The notes beneath the pieces are model-generated. The model had not been told where the DNA came from. It saw nothing but the letters and a program-made list of their open reading frames with translations, and searched no databases. Below, piece by piece: positions 55,235 through 64,000 of a stretch of 64,000 nucleotides of DNA; the first letter of the stretch is position 1; every line of letters begins with the position of its first letter. A program made the position numbers and the translations under genes. The DNA comes from Adlercreutzia sp910585575 (GTDB lineage Bacteria > Actinomycetota > Coriobacteriia > Coriobacteriales > Eggerthellaceae): the NCBI RefSeq assembly GCF_951801035.1, contig NZ_CATOKT010000001.1. The stretch is one strand, 5' to 3'.

Positions 55235-55240
55235 TATAAT
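55235..55240 (+). promoter_or_regulatory. -10 element of a leaderless mscS transcript
   Basis: TATAAT ends 7 bp before the ATG at 55247; transcription would start at or within a base of the start codon, and no ribosome-binding site exists. Confidence 0.65.
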
Positions 55241-55246
55241 AGAGTC

Positions 55247-56266
55247 ATGCCCGATTGGTTCAACATATTCGACAAGTTCGTCCACGCCGACTGGTTCAAT
55301 ACCTTTTTGGGCGTGGTCATCATCTGCGCCATCACGTTCCTAATTTGCCGCGTGACCGTAGCCTTCATGCGGCGCATCCTGAAGAAGACCACGCTCTTGC
55401 CGTCCAGCTCTATCTTCATCAACCTGGTGCGCGCCGTGGTGTGGATCTTCGGCATTGCCTGCATCTTGTCCATTTGCTTCAACGTGAACATCAACGCCAT
55501 GATTGCCGGCTTGGGCGTCGTTGGTATCGCTGTGTCCCTGGGCTTTCAGGACACGCTGTCGAACCTGCTGGGCGGCCTGCAGGTCAGCGTATCGCGCAGC
55601 GTGGAGCCCGGCGATAACATTCGCATGGGGCCGAGCGGCGTGTCCGGCGTGGTGCAGGACGTCACCTGGCGCTACACCTCTATCGTGGACAGCTCCGGCA
55701 ACCACATCAACATCCCGAACTCGCTGATGACCTCCACTGCCGTGGCTAAGCTCTCGCCCTTGAACGACGTGTCCATCAACTTGGTAGTCACCACGAACAG
55801 CGAACGGCTCACCGCCACGGCCCACCACATCGAGGACGCCGCCGAAAAGGCGGTTTCGCGGGTGAGCAAAATTAAGAAGGGGCCGAGCGTGTCTTTCAGC
55901 GCCATTACCGACAAGGGCTTCCAAGGCACCCTCAGCTTCACCATTACGGACGCCAGCAAAGCCAGCAACGCCACCGATGCTGCTATTCGCGCCGTGGCGC
56001 CCTACGTGCACAACCACCTTATCGAAGAAGCCATGAGCTCGCTGACTGCCGACGGGGAAGACCACGGCACGGCCCCGGTGCTGGTGCCCACCGACGAGAC
56101 CGGCGTGCTGGTACCCGTGCCTCAGACGGCCGGTGCGCAAGGCGGCGCTTCTGCCACGGGCAGTGGCCCCAGTTCAGAGCACAGCGGCAGTAAGGGCGAT
56201 ACGGGAAAGAGCGAGGAGACGAGCGCTCCGGCAGGCACTCAACAGGAAAAGCCCGCGCAAGCATAA
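55247..56266 (+). CDS. mscS: MscS-family mechanosensitive channel
   Basis: A 339-residue membrane protein with three helices, the pore-lining segment (MIAGLGVVGIAVSLGFQDTLSNLLGGLQV) and the cytoplasmic beta-domain (VEPGDNIRMG, HINIPNSLM). Long low-complexity C-terminus (Thr/Gly/Ser-rich). Gated by membrane tension, it releases solutes on osmotic downshock. Its ATG is 7 bases after a consensus -10, so the mRNA should be leaderless. Confidence 0.92.
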   Translation: MPDWFNIFDKFVHADWFNTFLGVVIICAITFLICRVTVAFMRRILKKTTLLPSSSIFINLVRAVVWIFGIACILSICFNVNINAMIAGLGVVGIAVSLGFQDTLSNLLGGLQVSVSRSVEPGDNIRMGPSGVSGVVQDVTWRYTSIVDSSGNHINIPNSLMTSTAVAKLSPLNDVSINLVVTTNSERLTATAHHIEDAAEKAVSRVSKIKKGPSVSFSAITDKGFQGTLSFTITDASKASNATDAAIRAVAPYVHNHLIEEAMSSLTADGEDHGTAPVLVPTDETGVLVPVPQTAGAQGGASATGSGPSSEHSGSKGDTGKSEETSAPAGTQQEKPAQA

Positions 56267-56686
56267 GCAAATCCTGCCCCCGCCTGAGGATGAACCCACC
56301 TCAAAAGGTGGGTGCTCGCATCTGGCTTCCCGGCTTTCGTATCAACGGATACGAATCTCCGTTTCACCAGCTTCTAAAGCTCCCTCATGTAAAAACGTCG
56401 GTCCATCGCAAAGATGGGCGGGAACAGGACTTGCCCTTAGTATACGCAAAACATCGGCGCCGTGAAGTCTTGACATAGCGGCTTCTGTAAGCTGTTGGGT
56501 TATCGTTGCTCGCCATCGGGAAACGCAGACGCGCCACCCGCGGATCATCCTTCCCCGAGGCTGCGACCTTGCGCCTCGTTAGGCCTGCATGGTGGCCATC
56601 CGCCTGCGAGGGGCCTATTCCGAAATATGAGAATTCGGGATAGGCAGATAGACCACCCGCAGGCCACCCTCCCCAGGGGCGGTATC
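56267..56686. other. intergenic region mscS / riboswitch
   Basis: 420 bases. A hairpin ACCCACC-TCAAAA-GGTGGGT (about 56293-56312) may end mscS. Short open frames exist on both strands but none looks like a gene. It must hold the promoter of the riboswitch RNA; TATTCC or AAATAT near 56620-56630 are weak candidates. Confidence 0.4.
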
Positions 56687-56965
56687 GCAGGTGGTAGAAT
56701 GAGGCCATTGGCATTGATGGGTTGCGCGGGGCACCGCGCCGGTCGGGCGGCAAGGGGCCGCACGGCTGAGGGGAATGGAGGTGAGAATCCTCCGCTCTAC
56801 CAGGAACCGTAAAGCTGATGGGGCATTACCGCGCTGGATCCTTTTGCTGTCGGGCCGCTCGTTCTCGTCAGAACCACCGAGAGCAGCGTGAAGAAGCGCA
56901 AGGTCGGCGCCGGCGGTTGCACGCCGAATGCTCCCAAAAGAGGCGAAGTCGGAATACCTGCCTGT
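56687..56965 (+). ncRNA. cobalamin (B12) riboswitch
   Basis: Adenosylcobalamin-type aptamer. The core AGGGGAATGGAGGTGAGAATCCTCCGC... and ACCGTAA (about 56770-56815) and the closing B12-box GAAGTCGGAATACCTGCC (56945-56962) are conserved; CGCAGGT (56687-56693) can pair with ACCTGC to close P1. Downstream, AGGTGTTCC (56986-56994), which contains the ribosome-binding site of the next gene, can pair with GGAATACCT (56951-56959), a plausible switching helix that blocks translation. Confidence 0.85.
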
Positions 56966-56996
56966 CGCACGATAGCCCTGGAAGTAGGTGTTCCGC

Positions 56997-59900
56997 ATGG
57001 TCGGACAATCCCGTGCGCCCTTAAGGCGCCCTGCTGCGCTGCGGGCGCAGCAATGGCTCTCTCTTTTGTTGAGCGTTCTCCTCATTCTCTCGTTGACGCC
57101 CAGTGCTGCTTGGGCTGAGGCGGAAAACCTTGACGCAGTCGCCGAAGCGGGCGCAACAGCATCCCTCGCCGATCAACCGAGCCAAGGGGAAGAGGTGCTC
57201 TCGACGGCTTCCGACCCCAGCGCATCCCAAGCGCCGAAGCCCCTTGCAACCTCCGCTGAAACACCGGCTGCACAATCCGATGGCGTGCCGGCCCAGGACG
57301 AGGACGGTGTCTACCAGCTTTCCACCGTCGATGAGGTACTGTGGTTCTTCAGCAGCTACACCACGAACGCCGCCTCGGCCAAGTTGTGCAACGACTTCGA
57401 CTTGCGTGGCACCGCGCTGGCCCCCAAAAGCAGCTTCTCGGGCGCCTTTGATGGCGACGGCCACACGCTTACGGTGGAGCTGAAGCTGGCATCAGGCGAC
57501 AAGAAGGGCCTCTTCGCTAGCAATAGCGGCACCATCGAAAACCTCACGTTAGCCGGCAGCGTCGTCACTACAGGATCGAGTTATTCGGGCTATTCGGGCT
57601 ATTCCCAGGGTGCGCTCGTCGGCTCCAACACGGGCACCGTGCGCCACTGCACCAACCTCGCCACCGTCACAGGCACCGCCAACTACCTGGGCGGCATCAT
57701 CGGCCACAACAGCGGTGCCGTGGAAGATTGCACGAACCAGGGCACCGTCACCACCACGGCCTCGTCCCTCGGATACGCCGGAGGCATTGCCGGCTACTCG
57801 ACGGGCGGAACGAAAGTCACGTATCGCAACTGCGTGAACGTCGGCGCCATCACCGCCGTGAAAAACCGCAATGCGGGCGGCATCATCGGCTACGCGTCAT
57901 CCTCTTCCGGGCGCGCGACGCTGACGAACTGCCAGACCACCAAGACGCTCTCGCCTACTCCTGCGAATACGTCCGTGGATTATTGGCTGGTCGGCGCCAA
58001 CGGCTACGGCATGCCCACCTGCACGAACGGCTCCTTCTACCAGGTGCCCGTGGCAACGCTGGAAATTACTGGCACTCCTGAAACCGGCGTTACCCTGCGC
58101 GGTATTGCCCTGGGCGCCACGGGCATGGAGGCCTCGGGCGCCCTCTACACCTGGGAGGTGTCTGACAACGCAGCGGGGCCTTTCGAGGCTCTCGCCACCG
58201 CCGGCACAGGCTCCACCTTTACCATTCCGCAAAACGACAGCTTGGTGGGCAAGTACCTGCGCGCCTCTGTGACTGCCGACCAGAATTCGTCTGCTACCTC
58301 GAATGTTGTCGGGCCCATCGTCAAATCGGACACCCTGCTGGTGACCGAGGCCAAAGAGGCTCTGCACATTGTCACCGACGACATCACCGCCGATAGTTTT
58401 GCGACGGTGAAGCGTCTTGAGCTGCCCTCCCAAGGTCTGAACCAAGCCGCTATCACCTGGGCCTCCAACAATGAGGCCGTCATTGGCTCCGACGGCTCCT
58501 TAGCCCTGCCCGATACCGCCAGCGCTGTAACGGTACGTCTGACCGCCACCCTGCGCATCGGCACCGCCACCGCCACGAAAACCTTCGATATCAAGGTGCA
58601 CCCGGCCAGCAATCCCATCGCTACGGTGTCCCTGACCGCTCCCGACGGCTCCTTCCCTGAGGGCGAGCTGGTAACGGGCACCAAGCTGACCGCCACCGCT
58701 TTGGGCGCCAACGGCAAGACCGCCACCAACGTGACCTACCAGTGGCAATACGCGGAGAGTGCCGAGTCCGCTGCCGCTGGAACGTGGATCGACATTCCGA
58801 GCGCCACAGCCGCCACCTGGACGGTTCCCAACTCCTACGTGGCGGCCAGCCCCGAAGGGTGGAAGGGCCGCATGGTGCGCGTCACGGCCAGGGGAGACGA
58901 GGAGAGCTCCGCCACTTCAGAGGCTAGTGGAGCCATCGTCTTCTCCGACTACCTGTGCGCCAACACCGACTTCCAGCTCATTCAAAGCTATTACAACACT
59001 ACCTACAAGAACATCTACAAGCCCTGCGACTTGGCGTTTCCCGCAGAAGGCGCCAATGGCTCCACGGTTACGTGGACCAGCAAAAACGAGGCGCTTATCA
59101 GCGCTACGGGCCAAGTGACGCTACCCATCACAGACAGCACCTCCGTCGTGGTTACTGCCAAGGTGACGAAGGGGTCGTCTTCCTATACCTACACCGGCAA
59201 CCTAACCGTGCACCCCCTTCCCGTGGCGCTCACGGGTGTAGCCATCGAGGGTATTCCCGAGTCGGGCCAGACGCTTACCGCGGTGGCCCAGGGTGCCAGC
59301 TTGCAGCAGCCCACCAACGTCAAGTACCAGTGGTCGTACTCCTCGGACGGCGCCCGTTGGACGAACATCGCCAGCTACAGCGGAGGCACCGCTGCCACCT
59401 TTACTTCCACCTCCTCCACCTACGGCGGCAAGTACCTACGTGTTACCGCTACCGGCACCGACGCGGCCGGCCAAGCGGTAAGCTTCTCCTCGGAGCCCGT
59501 CCAGTACACGTATCTCTACTCGTCGCAGCCCACGCTCATCGTCATGAGCGGCTCCTGCGCCGCGGGTGAAACCCTGACGGCCCAAGCCAAATACGGCGGT
59601 CCTACCTATTACTACAGCATCACCTCGTCCCAGGTTGCCTGGCAGTGGTTTGTGTCGTCAACGGGCGAAGAAGGATCCTATCTGCCCATTCTCGGCGCAA
59701 CGGCGGACAACTTTACCCCTGATTGGTCGCTCCACGGCTGCTACCTGCAAGTGTCGGCCCGCACGCAAAAAGGCTCCTACGTACACTCCGTGGGCCAGGT
59801 GGGACCGCTCGACCTGTCCTCCGACGAAGTGCGCGTACGTCAGGCCGTGCAACTACTGCGCGACGCGGCCGCGAATGGATGGGCTCCCGAGCCGGAAAGC

Positions 59901-62900
59901 CCCCGCGATAGCAACCTGACCACCCTCGTTCAGGAAAAGCTGCAGACTGCGGCCACCTTGGCCGACTTCAACCTGGAGGGCATTACCCTGCGCCTAAAAA
60001 CCGCCAATGCCGTGCGCAACGGCGCCTTCGCCGCCCTTTCCACGGCAAACGACCAGGCCAATGGCGCTATCTCCTACTTCTTCTACAATCCCTCCGTTGT
60101 CTCCCCGACCACGGTGACCAAGCCAGACGGCTACGGTTCCTCCTTTGCCGTCACGTTCGAACTTACCTGCGGCGAGGCTTCCCTCGAATGGAGCCCGTCC
60201 CAACCCGTGGCCCTTGGCTGGGACCAGGCGCGCATTCAGAACGAGATATTGGAACCCACCGCCACCGCTGTGGGCGCTTCCCTGTTCACCGAGGGCGATA
60301 CCTCATCCACCGTCACCCATAATCTGAATCTTCCCACCGGCTCGGGTGCCATCGACGGCGTGCTGGCCGATCCCTCGCTGGCCACGGCTATCACCTCGCC
60401 CTTCGTCACCGCTTCCTGGGCGACCTCGGGCCTCGATAACTATTACGTGGGCGACGACGGCGTCATTGCCAACCGCCCCGCCAACGACCGCGACATCACG
60501 CTGACGGGCACGTTCTTCTTCAACGACGGCGCTACCGGTAACCCCACCACGGCCTCGCTGACGAGAACCTATCGCTTCACCCTGAAGGCCGCCGATTGGG
60601 ACCCCACCCTCACCGATCAGGAACGGCTCCAACGCAAGATCGATGAGCGCTACCAGCTGTGGAATCCCGCACGCACCGAAGCGCTGACGGCGGTGGGCCA
60701 GACGGCGGTCACCGTTACCGACGACTTCGTCGCCCCCACCTCCACCCAGCTCAAGCTTCCGGGCTTTGGCGTGAACGACGACTATGCGTTCTTGGTGGAA
60801 AGCGGCAACGAGGAGCTGCTGTCCGTCAACAGCTACCGCGTCAACGTGTTCCAACCCCTTGAGGGCGACGCGGCCACTACCACGCTGACCGTCAAAGTCT
60901 ACGAGCGGGCGCGACCCTGGGTGTGCGCCATCAAGGTGTACGACGTTACCGTGGAGCCCGTCAGCCGCCAGGCCCTTGAGGACGAAATAGCCCTTATGGA
61001 GGAGGCGAAGGCCCATTACTTCGAGGCCATTTCCCGCGGCCAAAGCGCCGACGCGGTCACCGACAACCTCGACTACTTCTTCAAGGTATCGCGCGCCAGC
61101 GACGGTAGCTTGCTCTGGTCGCGCACTCACGACGAGGCTTCGGCCATCGTCGGCGGCATTGTTCCCCAGCTGGTCACGAACAGCGCGGTGCCCGACGACA
61201 ACCAGTACTTCGAGTCCTCGGACAAGAACGTGGTCACACACCAGAACTTGCTGGTCACGCGCCCTGCCTATGATCGCACCATCACCGTGCGCAGCTGCCT
61301 CTCCTCCGAGAAGTTCGCCGACTACTTCGAACGCTATCAGGATGATCCCACGTGGGGGCCGCTGCTGGCCCAGCTGTACCGCCAACCGGTCGAAGCCACC
61401 TTCGTGGTGAAGGGCACCGAAGGCACCGTCGACCCATCCGGTGGCCAGGAACCCGCCGTGCGCACGGTTACCGCCTCCATCACCGGCGTCACCGAGCATG
61501 AAGACGGTGAGGCCTTCGCGGCTCAAGCCTGGGTGCCGGCGGCCGTGCTTGAGCTCGCTGCCGACGAGTCATGGTCGGCCTGGGATTGTTTCTCGCGCCT
61601 GCTTTCCGCCCACGGCATGGGTGCCTCGACTGAGGAGGGATGGCTGCCCTACAGCATTACCAATCAGGCGGGACGCACCCTGGCCGCCACCTTCGACGAC
61701 CCGCGGTCCTACTGGGCCTTCTACGTCAATGGCCGCTACGCCGACGTCTATGCCGACGACTACGAAGTGGTCGACGGCGATGTCATTGAGCTGCGCTACC
61801 TGGATCGAAGCGGCGAGGAGCAGCCAGTCGAAGTCCCTGAGGCGAATATCGAGGCTGACCATCCCGATCTGGCCCTTGATTGGGAGGGCTTCACCGAGCA
61901 TGCCTCCGTAGTGGCCCAGGGGAACATCGCAAACGCCTCAGCAGACACGCCCCTGGTTGCCGCCGAGGTAGAGGAAGCCTTCGATCCCGTGCTTTTGTCC
62001 GAAGCGCCGGCGCTCTTCCGTACGCTGCGCAGCGCCTCTTTCGCCTCCCGCAGCCTGAGTGTTTCCTATACCTCCGATCCCCTTGTGGTCGGCCAGCGCA
62101 CCTTCCTCGTCTCAGGCGCTGATCTTCAACGTGCCACCCTGTCCGTAGTGGCCGAAGACGGGACGCGCACCACCAAGCGGTTGGCGGGAGCCATTAATTC
62201 CACCTGCCGCCTTGCCTACGGCAGTGGCATCATCGTCGTTCCCCTGGCCGAAGGGGCTGTTCAGGCCCTCTCTGCTTCAACCCTTGAAACGCTCTGGTAC
62301 GTTCCCGCCTCGCTGGAAGGCGCCCAGACTTTATCCACCCCCACCGTGGCCAACGGTTTAGTGTACCTGGCCACGGCCGAGAAGCTGGATCGCAAGGGCA
62401 TGAGCACTCGGGGCACCCTGCGTGCCTTCGACGTGCGCACGGGAAAGCTGCGCGGCGCTATCACCAACCCGCGCGCCGGTTACTACTGGGCTGGCGGCGC
62501 CCTGGTGGGCGGCGCCTACGTTATCGGCGACGATGCCGGCGTCGTTCACGCCTACCGCCCCGACCTGAGCTTGGAAGTGAGCACCCTGGCCCTTAGCTCT
62601 TCCCCACTGCGCAGCACCTTAGTAGTGGGCGGGGTCAATGGCACAAGGCGCACCTGCTACCTGGTCTCGCGCGACGGAGCGTTTCATCGCTTTTCCGTTG
62701 ACAGCTCGGGCCAGCTGCGGCGGGGATTGTCCCTGTCCTTTGCCGACACTTCCACCTCCACGCCGGCCGTGGTGGGATCTACGGCTTATGTGGGCGGCGC
62801 GCTGGGCGGTAAGGGTGTTCTGGCCGAAATCGATCTTGATCGGTTCACCGTTACCCGCCGCATCACCCACGCCGACGGGACGGCTCTTCCCGGCGAGGTT

Positions 62901-63770
62901 AAAAGCCATCCCCTGACCGTGCGCGATCAGGGCCTTGCCCTGTATTTCACCACCAATGACGCCACGGGTTGTCTCTATGGCTACCAGGAGGGCAGCGCTC
63001 AGGCTCATCGTGTCTACCAGCCGGCTGCCGCACGCCAGAACTACACCATGGCCTCCCCCTATCTCGACGCAGCCGGCCATATCGGCTATACCAACGACAG
63101 CGGCTATCTGTTCGTGCTCAAGAAGAGCGCGGCCATCAGTCCCGAAGAGCCAGAAACTCCTAAGCCCGGTCAGCCGGCGGAACCCGACGCACCCACGCCG
63201 ACCGAGTCTTCCCAGCCGGCAACGCCTACGACACCGGGAACCACTCCCGGTACCAGCACGACGCCCGGCACCGACGGCAGCATCCCCGGCGGCACAGGAA
63301 GCAACACAAGCCCCGGAGTCTTTGCGCCAGGAACCGAGACAACACACCCCGGAGCCCCCGGAAATGTCGGAATACTTGGGCCGGGAGGCGCTTCGGGATC
63401 GACCCTGCTGCCCGACGGCGCCGGCTCTCGACTTCCACTGCACCATGCCGCGAATTCGCCATTTGCCGATCGCCAGAGAAGTGCGTTCACCACGCTGATT
63501 TCCCGAGCCGATAGCGCTCTGGCTACCCAGATCTCTCTTGCAGGTGAAACGTCAGTCGTAGGGGCAACGACCGAGGGTCGGCCAGGATCGACAGGATCTG
63601 GCCCCGCTTCCGTTGCGCTTTTTGACGACGAAACCGCCCTGAGCAGCGGACTGTCCGATTCAGTGCAGAATCGGGCTGCCACCACCCTTGCTCTTTTAGC
63701 GGCCCTTGGCTTCGCCAGTACCGCAGCTGTCGCCATCCGCCGCCGACGACAGCAGACCGAAAACGCCTAG
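56997..63770 (+). CDS. giant B12-regulated surface protein (GLUG, Ig-like, DUF4430, propeller)
   Basis: A 2257-residue exported protein. Signal peptide (WLSLLLSVLLILSLTPSAAWA, cleaved about residue 40); GLUG-like repeats (LVGSNTGTVRHCTN, IIGHNSGAVEDCTN, about 173-320); bacterial and atrophied Ig-like repeats (about 345-1000, e.g. TYQWQYAES, KYLRVTATG); a DUF4430 domain (about 1490-1609; YWAFYVNGRYADVYADDYEV), the fold of transcobalamin-like C-terminal domains; a PQQ-like beta-propeller (about 1694-2043); a Pro/Thr/Gly-rich stalk; a C-terminal helix (LALLAALGFASTAAVAI) and RRRRQQ tail. No LPXTG motif. ATG 56997 has AGGTG 6 bases upstream, chosen over GTG 56988. Probable cobalamin capture at the surface. 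Confidence 0.85.
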   Translation: MVGQSRAPLRRPAALRAQQWLSLLLSVLLILSLTPSAAWAEAENLDAVAEAGATASLADQPSQGEEVLSTASDPSASQAPKPLATSAETPAAQSDGVPAQDEDGVYQLSTVDEVLWFFSSYTTNAASAKLCNDFDLRGTALAPKSSFSGAFDGDGHTLTVELKLASGDKKGLFASNSGTIENLTLAGSVVTTGSSYSGYSGYSQGALVGSNTGTVRHCTNLATVTGTANYLGGIIGHNSGAVEDCTNQGTVTTTASSLGYAGGIAGYSTGGTKVTYRNCVNVGAITAVKNRNAGGIIGYASSSSGRATLTNCQTTKTLSPTPANTSVDYWLVGANGYGMPTCTNGSFYQVPVATLEITGTPETGVTLRGIALGATGMEASGALYTWEVSDNAAGPFEALATAGTGSTFTIPQNDSLVGKYLRASVTADQNSSATSNVVGPIVKSDTLLVTEAKEALHIVTDDITADSFATVKRLELPSQGLNQAAITWASNNEAVIGSDGSLALPDTASAVTVRLTATLRIGTATATKTFDIKVHPASNPIATVSLTAPDGSFPEGELVTGTKLTATALGANGKTATNVTYQWQYAESAESAAAGTWIDIPSATAATWTVPNSYVAASPEGWKGRMVRVTARGDEESSATSEASGAIVFSDYLCANTDFQLIQSYYNTTYKNIYKPCDLAFPAEGANGSTVTWTSKNEALISATGQVTLPITDSTSVVVTAKVTKGSSSYTYTGNLTVHPLPVALTGVAIEGIPESGQTLTAVAQGASLQQPTNVKYQWSYSSDGARWTNIASYSGGTAATFTSTSSTYGGKYLRVTATGTDAAGQAVSFSSEPVQYTYLYSSQPTLIVMSGSCAAGETLTAQAKYGGPTYYYSITSSQVAWQWFVSSTGEEGSYLPILGATADNFTPDWSLHGCYLQVSARTQKGSYVHSVGQVGPLDLSSDEVRVRQAVQLLRDAAANGWAPEPESPRDSNLTTLVQEKLQTAATLADFNLEGITLRLKTANAVRNGAFAALSTANDQANGAISYFFYNPSVVSPTTVTKPDGYGSSFAVTFELTCGEASLEWSPSQPVALGWDQARIQNEILEPTATAVGASLFTEGDTSSTVTHNLNLPTGSGAIDGVLADPSLATAITSPFVTASWATSGLDNYYVGDDGVIANRPANDRDITLTGTFFFNDGATGNPTTASLTRTYRFTLKAADWDPTLTDQERLQRKIDERYQLWNPARTEALTAVGQTAVTVTDDFVAPTSTQLKLPGFGVNDDYAFLVESGNEELLSVNSYRVNVFQPLEGDAATTTLTVKVYERARPWVCAIKVYDVTVEPVSRQALEDEIALMEEAKAHYFEAISRGQSADAVTDNLDYFFKVSRASDGSLLWSRTHDEASAIVGGIVPQLVTNSAVPDDNQYFESSDKNVVTHQNLLVTRPAYDRTITVRSCLSSEKFADYFERYQDDPTWGPLLAQLYRQPVEATFVVKGTEGTVDPSGGQEPAVRTVTASITGVTEHEDGEAFAAQAWVPAAVLELAADESWSAWDCFSRLLSAHGMGASTEEGWLPYSITNQAGRTLAATFDDPRSYWAFYVNGRYADVYADDYEVVDGDVIELRYLDRSGEEQPVEVPEANIEADHPDLALDWEGFTEHASVVAQGNIANASADTPLVAAEVEEAFDPVLLSEAPALFRTLRSASFASRSLSVSYTSDPLVVGQRTFLVSGADLQRATLSVVAEDGTRTTKRLAGAINSTCRLAYGSGIIVVPLAEGAVQALSASTLETLWYVPASLEGAQTLSTPTVANGLVYLATAEKLDRKGMSTRGTLRAFDVRTGKLRGAITNPRAGYYWAGGALVGGAYVIGDDAGVVHAYRPDLSLEVSTLALSSSPLRSTLVVGGVNGTRRTCYLVSRDGAFHRFSVDSSGQLRRGLSLSFADTSTSTPAVVGSTAYVGGALGGKGVLAEIDLDRFTVTRRITHADGTALPGEVKSHPLTVRDQGLALYFTTNDATGCLYGYQEGSAQAHRVYQPAAARQNYTMASPYLDAAGHIGYTNDSGYLFVLKKSAAISPEEPETPKPGQPAEPDAPTPTESSQPATPTTPGTTPGTSTTPGTDGSIPGGTGSNTSPGVFAPGTETTHPGAPGNVGILGPGGASGSTLLPDGAGSRLPLHHAANSPFADRQRSAFTTLISRADSALATQISLAGETSVVGATTEGRPGSTGSGPASVALFDDETALSSGLSDSVQNRAATTLALLAALGFASTAAVAIRRRRQQTENA

Positions 63771-63865
63771 AGACACAGAGCTCCGCCCGCAGGGCGGGGC
63801 GGGCAGAACGTCTCCTGGATCTATTGCATCCGCGCCACGCCGTGCCGTAGGTCTTGAAATCTCCC

Positions 63866-63902
63866 GACGCCGACCGTGAGCACCGGCTCTGCGGTCGGCG
63901 TC
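63866..63902 (+). terminator. terminator of the giant surface protein gene
   Basis: GACGCCGACCG/CGGTCGGCGTC perfect 11-bp stem with a 15-base loop, then TTACGTATT. Confidence 0.85.
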
Positions 63903-63942
63903 TTACGTATTCGTGCCGACTTTGTGGGTCGGCAACAGTTCA

Positions 63943-63971
63943 CCGTTGCGCATCGGGCCCTGGGCTACAAT
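63943..63971 (+). promoter_or_regulatory. promoter of a leaderless gene at the right edge
   Basis: CCGTTG (63943-63948) and TACAAT (63966-63971), spaced 17 bp; TACAAT ends 7 bp before the ATG at 63978, the same geometry as mscS. Confidence 0.55.
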
Positions 63972-63977
63972 GGCGCC

Positions 63978-64000
63978 ATGGATACTACGCAAAACAACAG
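63978..64000 (+). CDS. start of an unidentified gene (cut by window edge)
   Basis: Only the first codons, reading MDTTQNN, are in the window. The ATG lies 7 bp after a -10-like TACAAT with no ribosome-binding site, so it is probably a leaderless gene. Nothing can be said of function. Confidence 0.5.

Larger units (their letters stand above)
63771..63977. other. intergenic region after the giant gene
   Basis: Holds the terminator of the giant gene and the leaderless promoter of the next gene; a G/C-rich palindrome (GCCCGCAGGGCGGGGCGGGC) at about 63784. No gene. Confidence 0.5.

Noticed and set aside
56342..56548. 68-codon minus-strand frame (and a 62-codon plus frame at 56290-56478)
   Set aside because: Neither has a clear ribosome-binding site or recognisable product; could be decayed remnants.
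63771..63865. Second riboswitch after the giant gene
   Set aside because: The G/C-rich palindrome and terminator lack any conserved aptamer motif.

Overview
The window is high-GC DNA that reads as an anaerobic actinobacterium of the Coriobacteriia, most likely Eggerthellaceae (an Eggerthella/Adlercreutzia/Gordonibacter-like genus; I cannot fix the genus by eye). The signs are Tat-exported FAD reductases, a DmsAB-type molybdoenzyme, a LuxR regulator with a membrane-embedded N-terminus, menaquinone genes, indolepyruvate oxidoreductase, and an actinobacterial FHA-PP2C-SEDS/PBP-PknB cell-envelope signalling cluster.

Layout. 1-4.3 kb: a HerA-like ATPase (cut by the window edge), a DUF2148 Cys-rich protein, a three-gene DUF3990/DUF3791 cassette that looks like an ADP-ribosyltransferase toxin-antitoxin module, initiator tRNA-fMet and an EamA permease. 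4.3-9.5 kb: a PurF-family protein lacking the glutaminase cysteine, then menaquinone genes menB and a menE-menC fusion. 9.6-14.9 kb: a type IV pilus-like operon (pilC/gspF, four small single-TM proteins, pilT) preceded by a transglutaminase lipoprotein. 14.9-21.9 kb: a phosphorelay (hybrid kinase, Hpt, HD-GYP/GGDEF regulator) and a phenylacetate-CoA ligase homologue. 22-28 kb: two ABM/Dabb-fold proteins, a LuxR regulator and a Tat flavoprotein; one conserved promoter/operator block occurs in front of both transcription units. 28-34 kb: dmsAB with a haem-c two-component system. 34.6-38.2 kb: iorAB and purE. 38.5-42.6 kb: a small charged protein, tRNA-Leu, a candidate type I toxin-antitoxin pair, a second Tat flavoprotein and its divergent LysR regulator. 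42.7-47.1 kb: PspA, a glycine-rich membrane protein, UspA and an ABC1/AarF kinase. 47.5-56.3 kb: fhaA, fhaB, PP2C phosphatase, a fused SEDS-transpeptidase, PASTA kinase PknB and MscS. 56.7-63.8 kb: a cobalamin riboswitch followed by a 2257-residue surface protein with a DUF4430 (transcobalamin-like) domain.

The genes form several coherent systems: envelope growth controlled by phosphorylation; anaerobic respiration (menaquinone, DmsAB, flavoproteins) with dedicated regulators; a pilus machine beside a c-di-GMP phosphorelay; and B12 capture at the cell surface under riboswitch control. Three intergenic copies of a ~266-bp element built from inverted 28-31-bp units, all in the 22-34 kb accessory stretch, are the most conspicuous unexplained non-coding structure. 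The regulated giant surface protein, the candidate type I toxin pair, the SEDS-PBP fusion and these repeats are the leads I rank highest.
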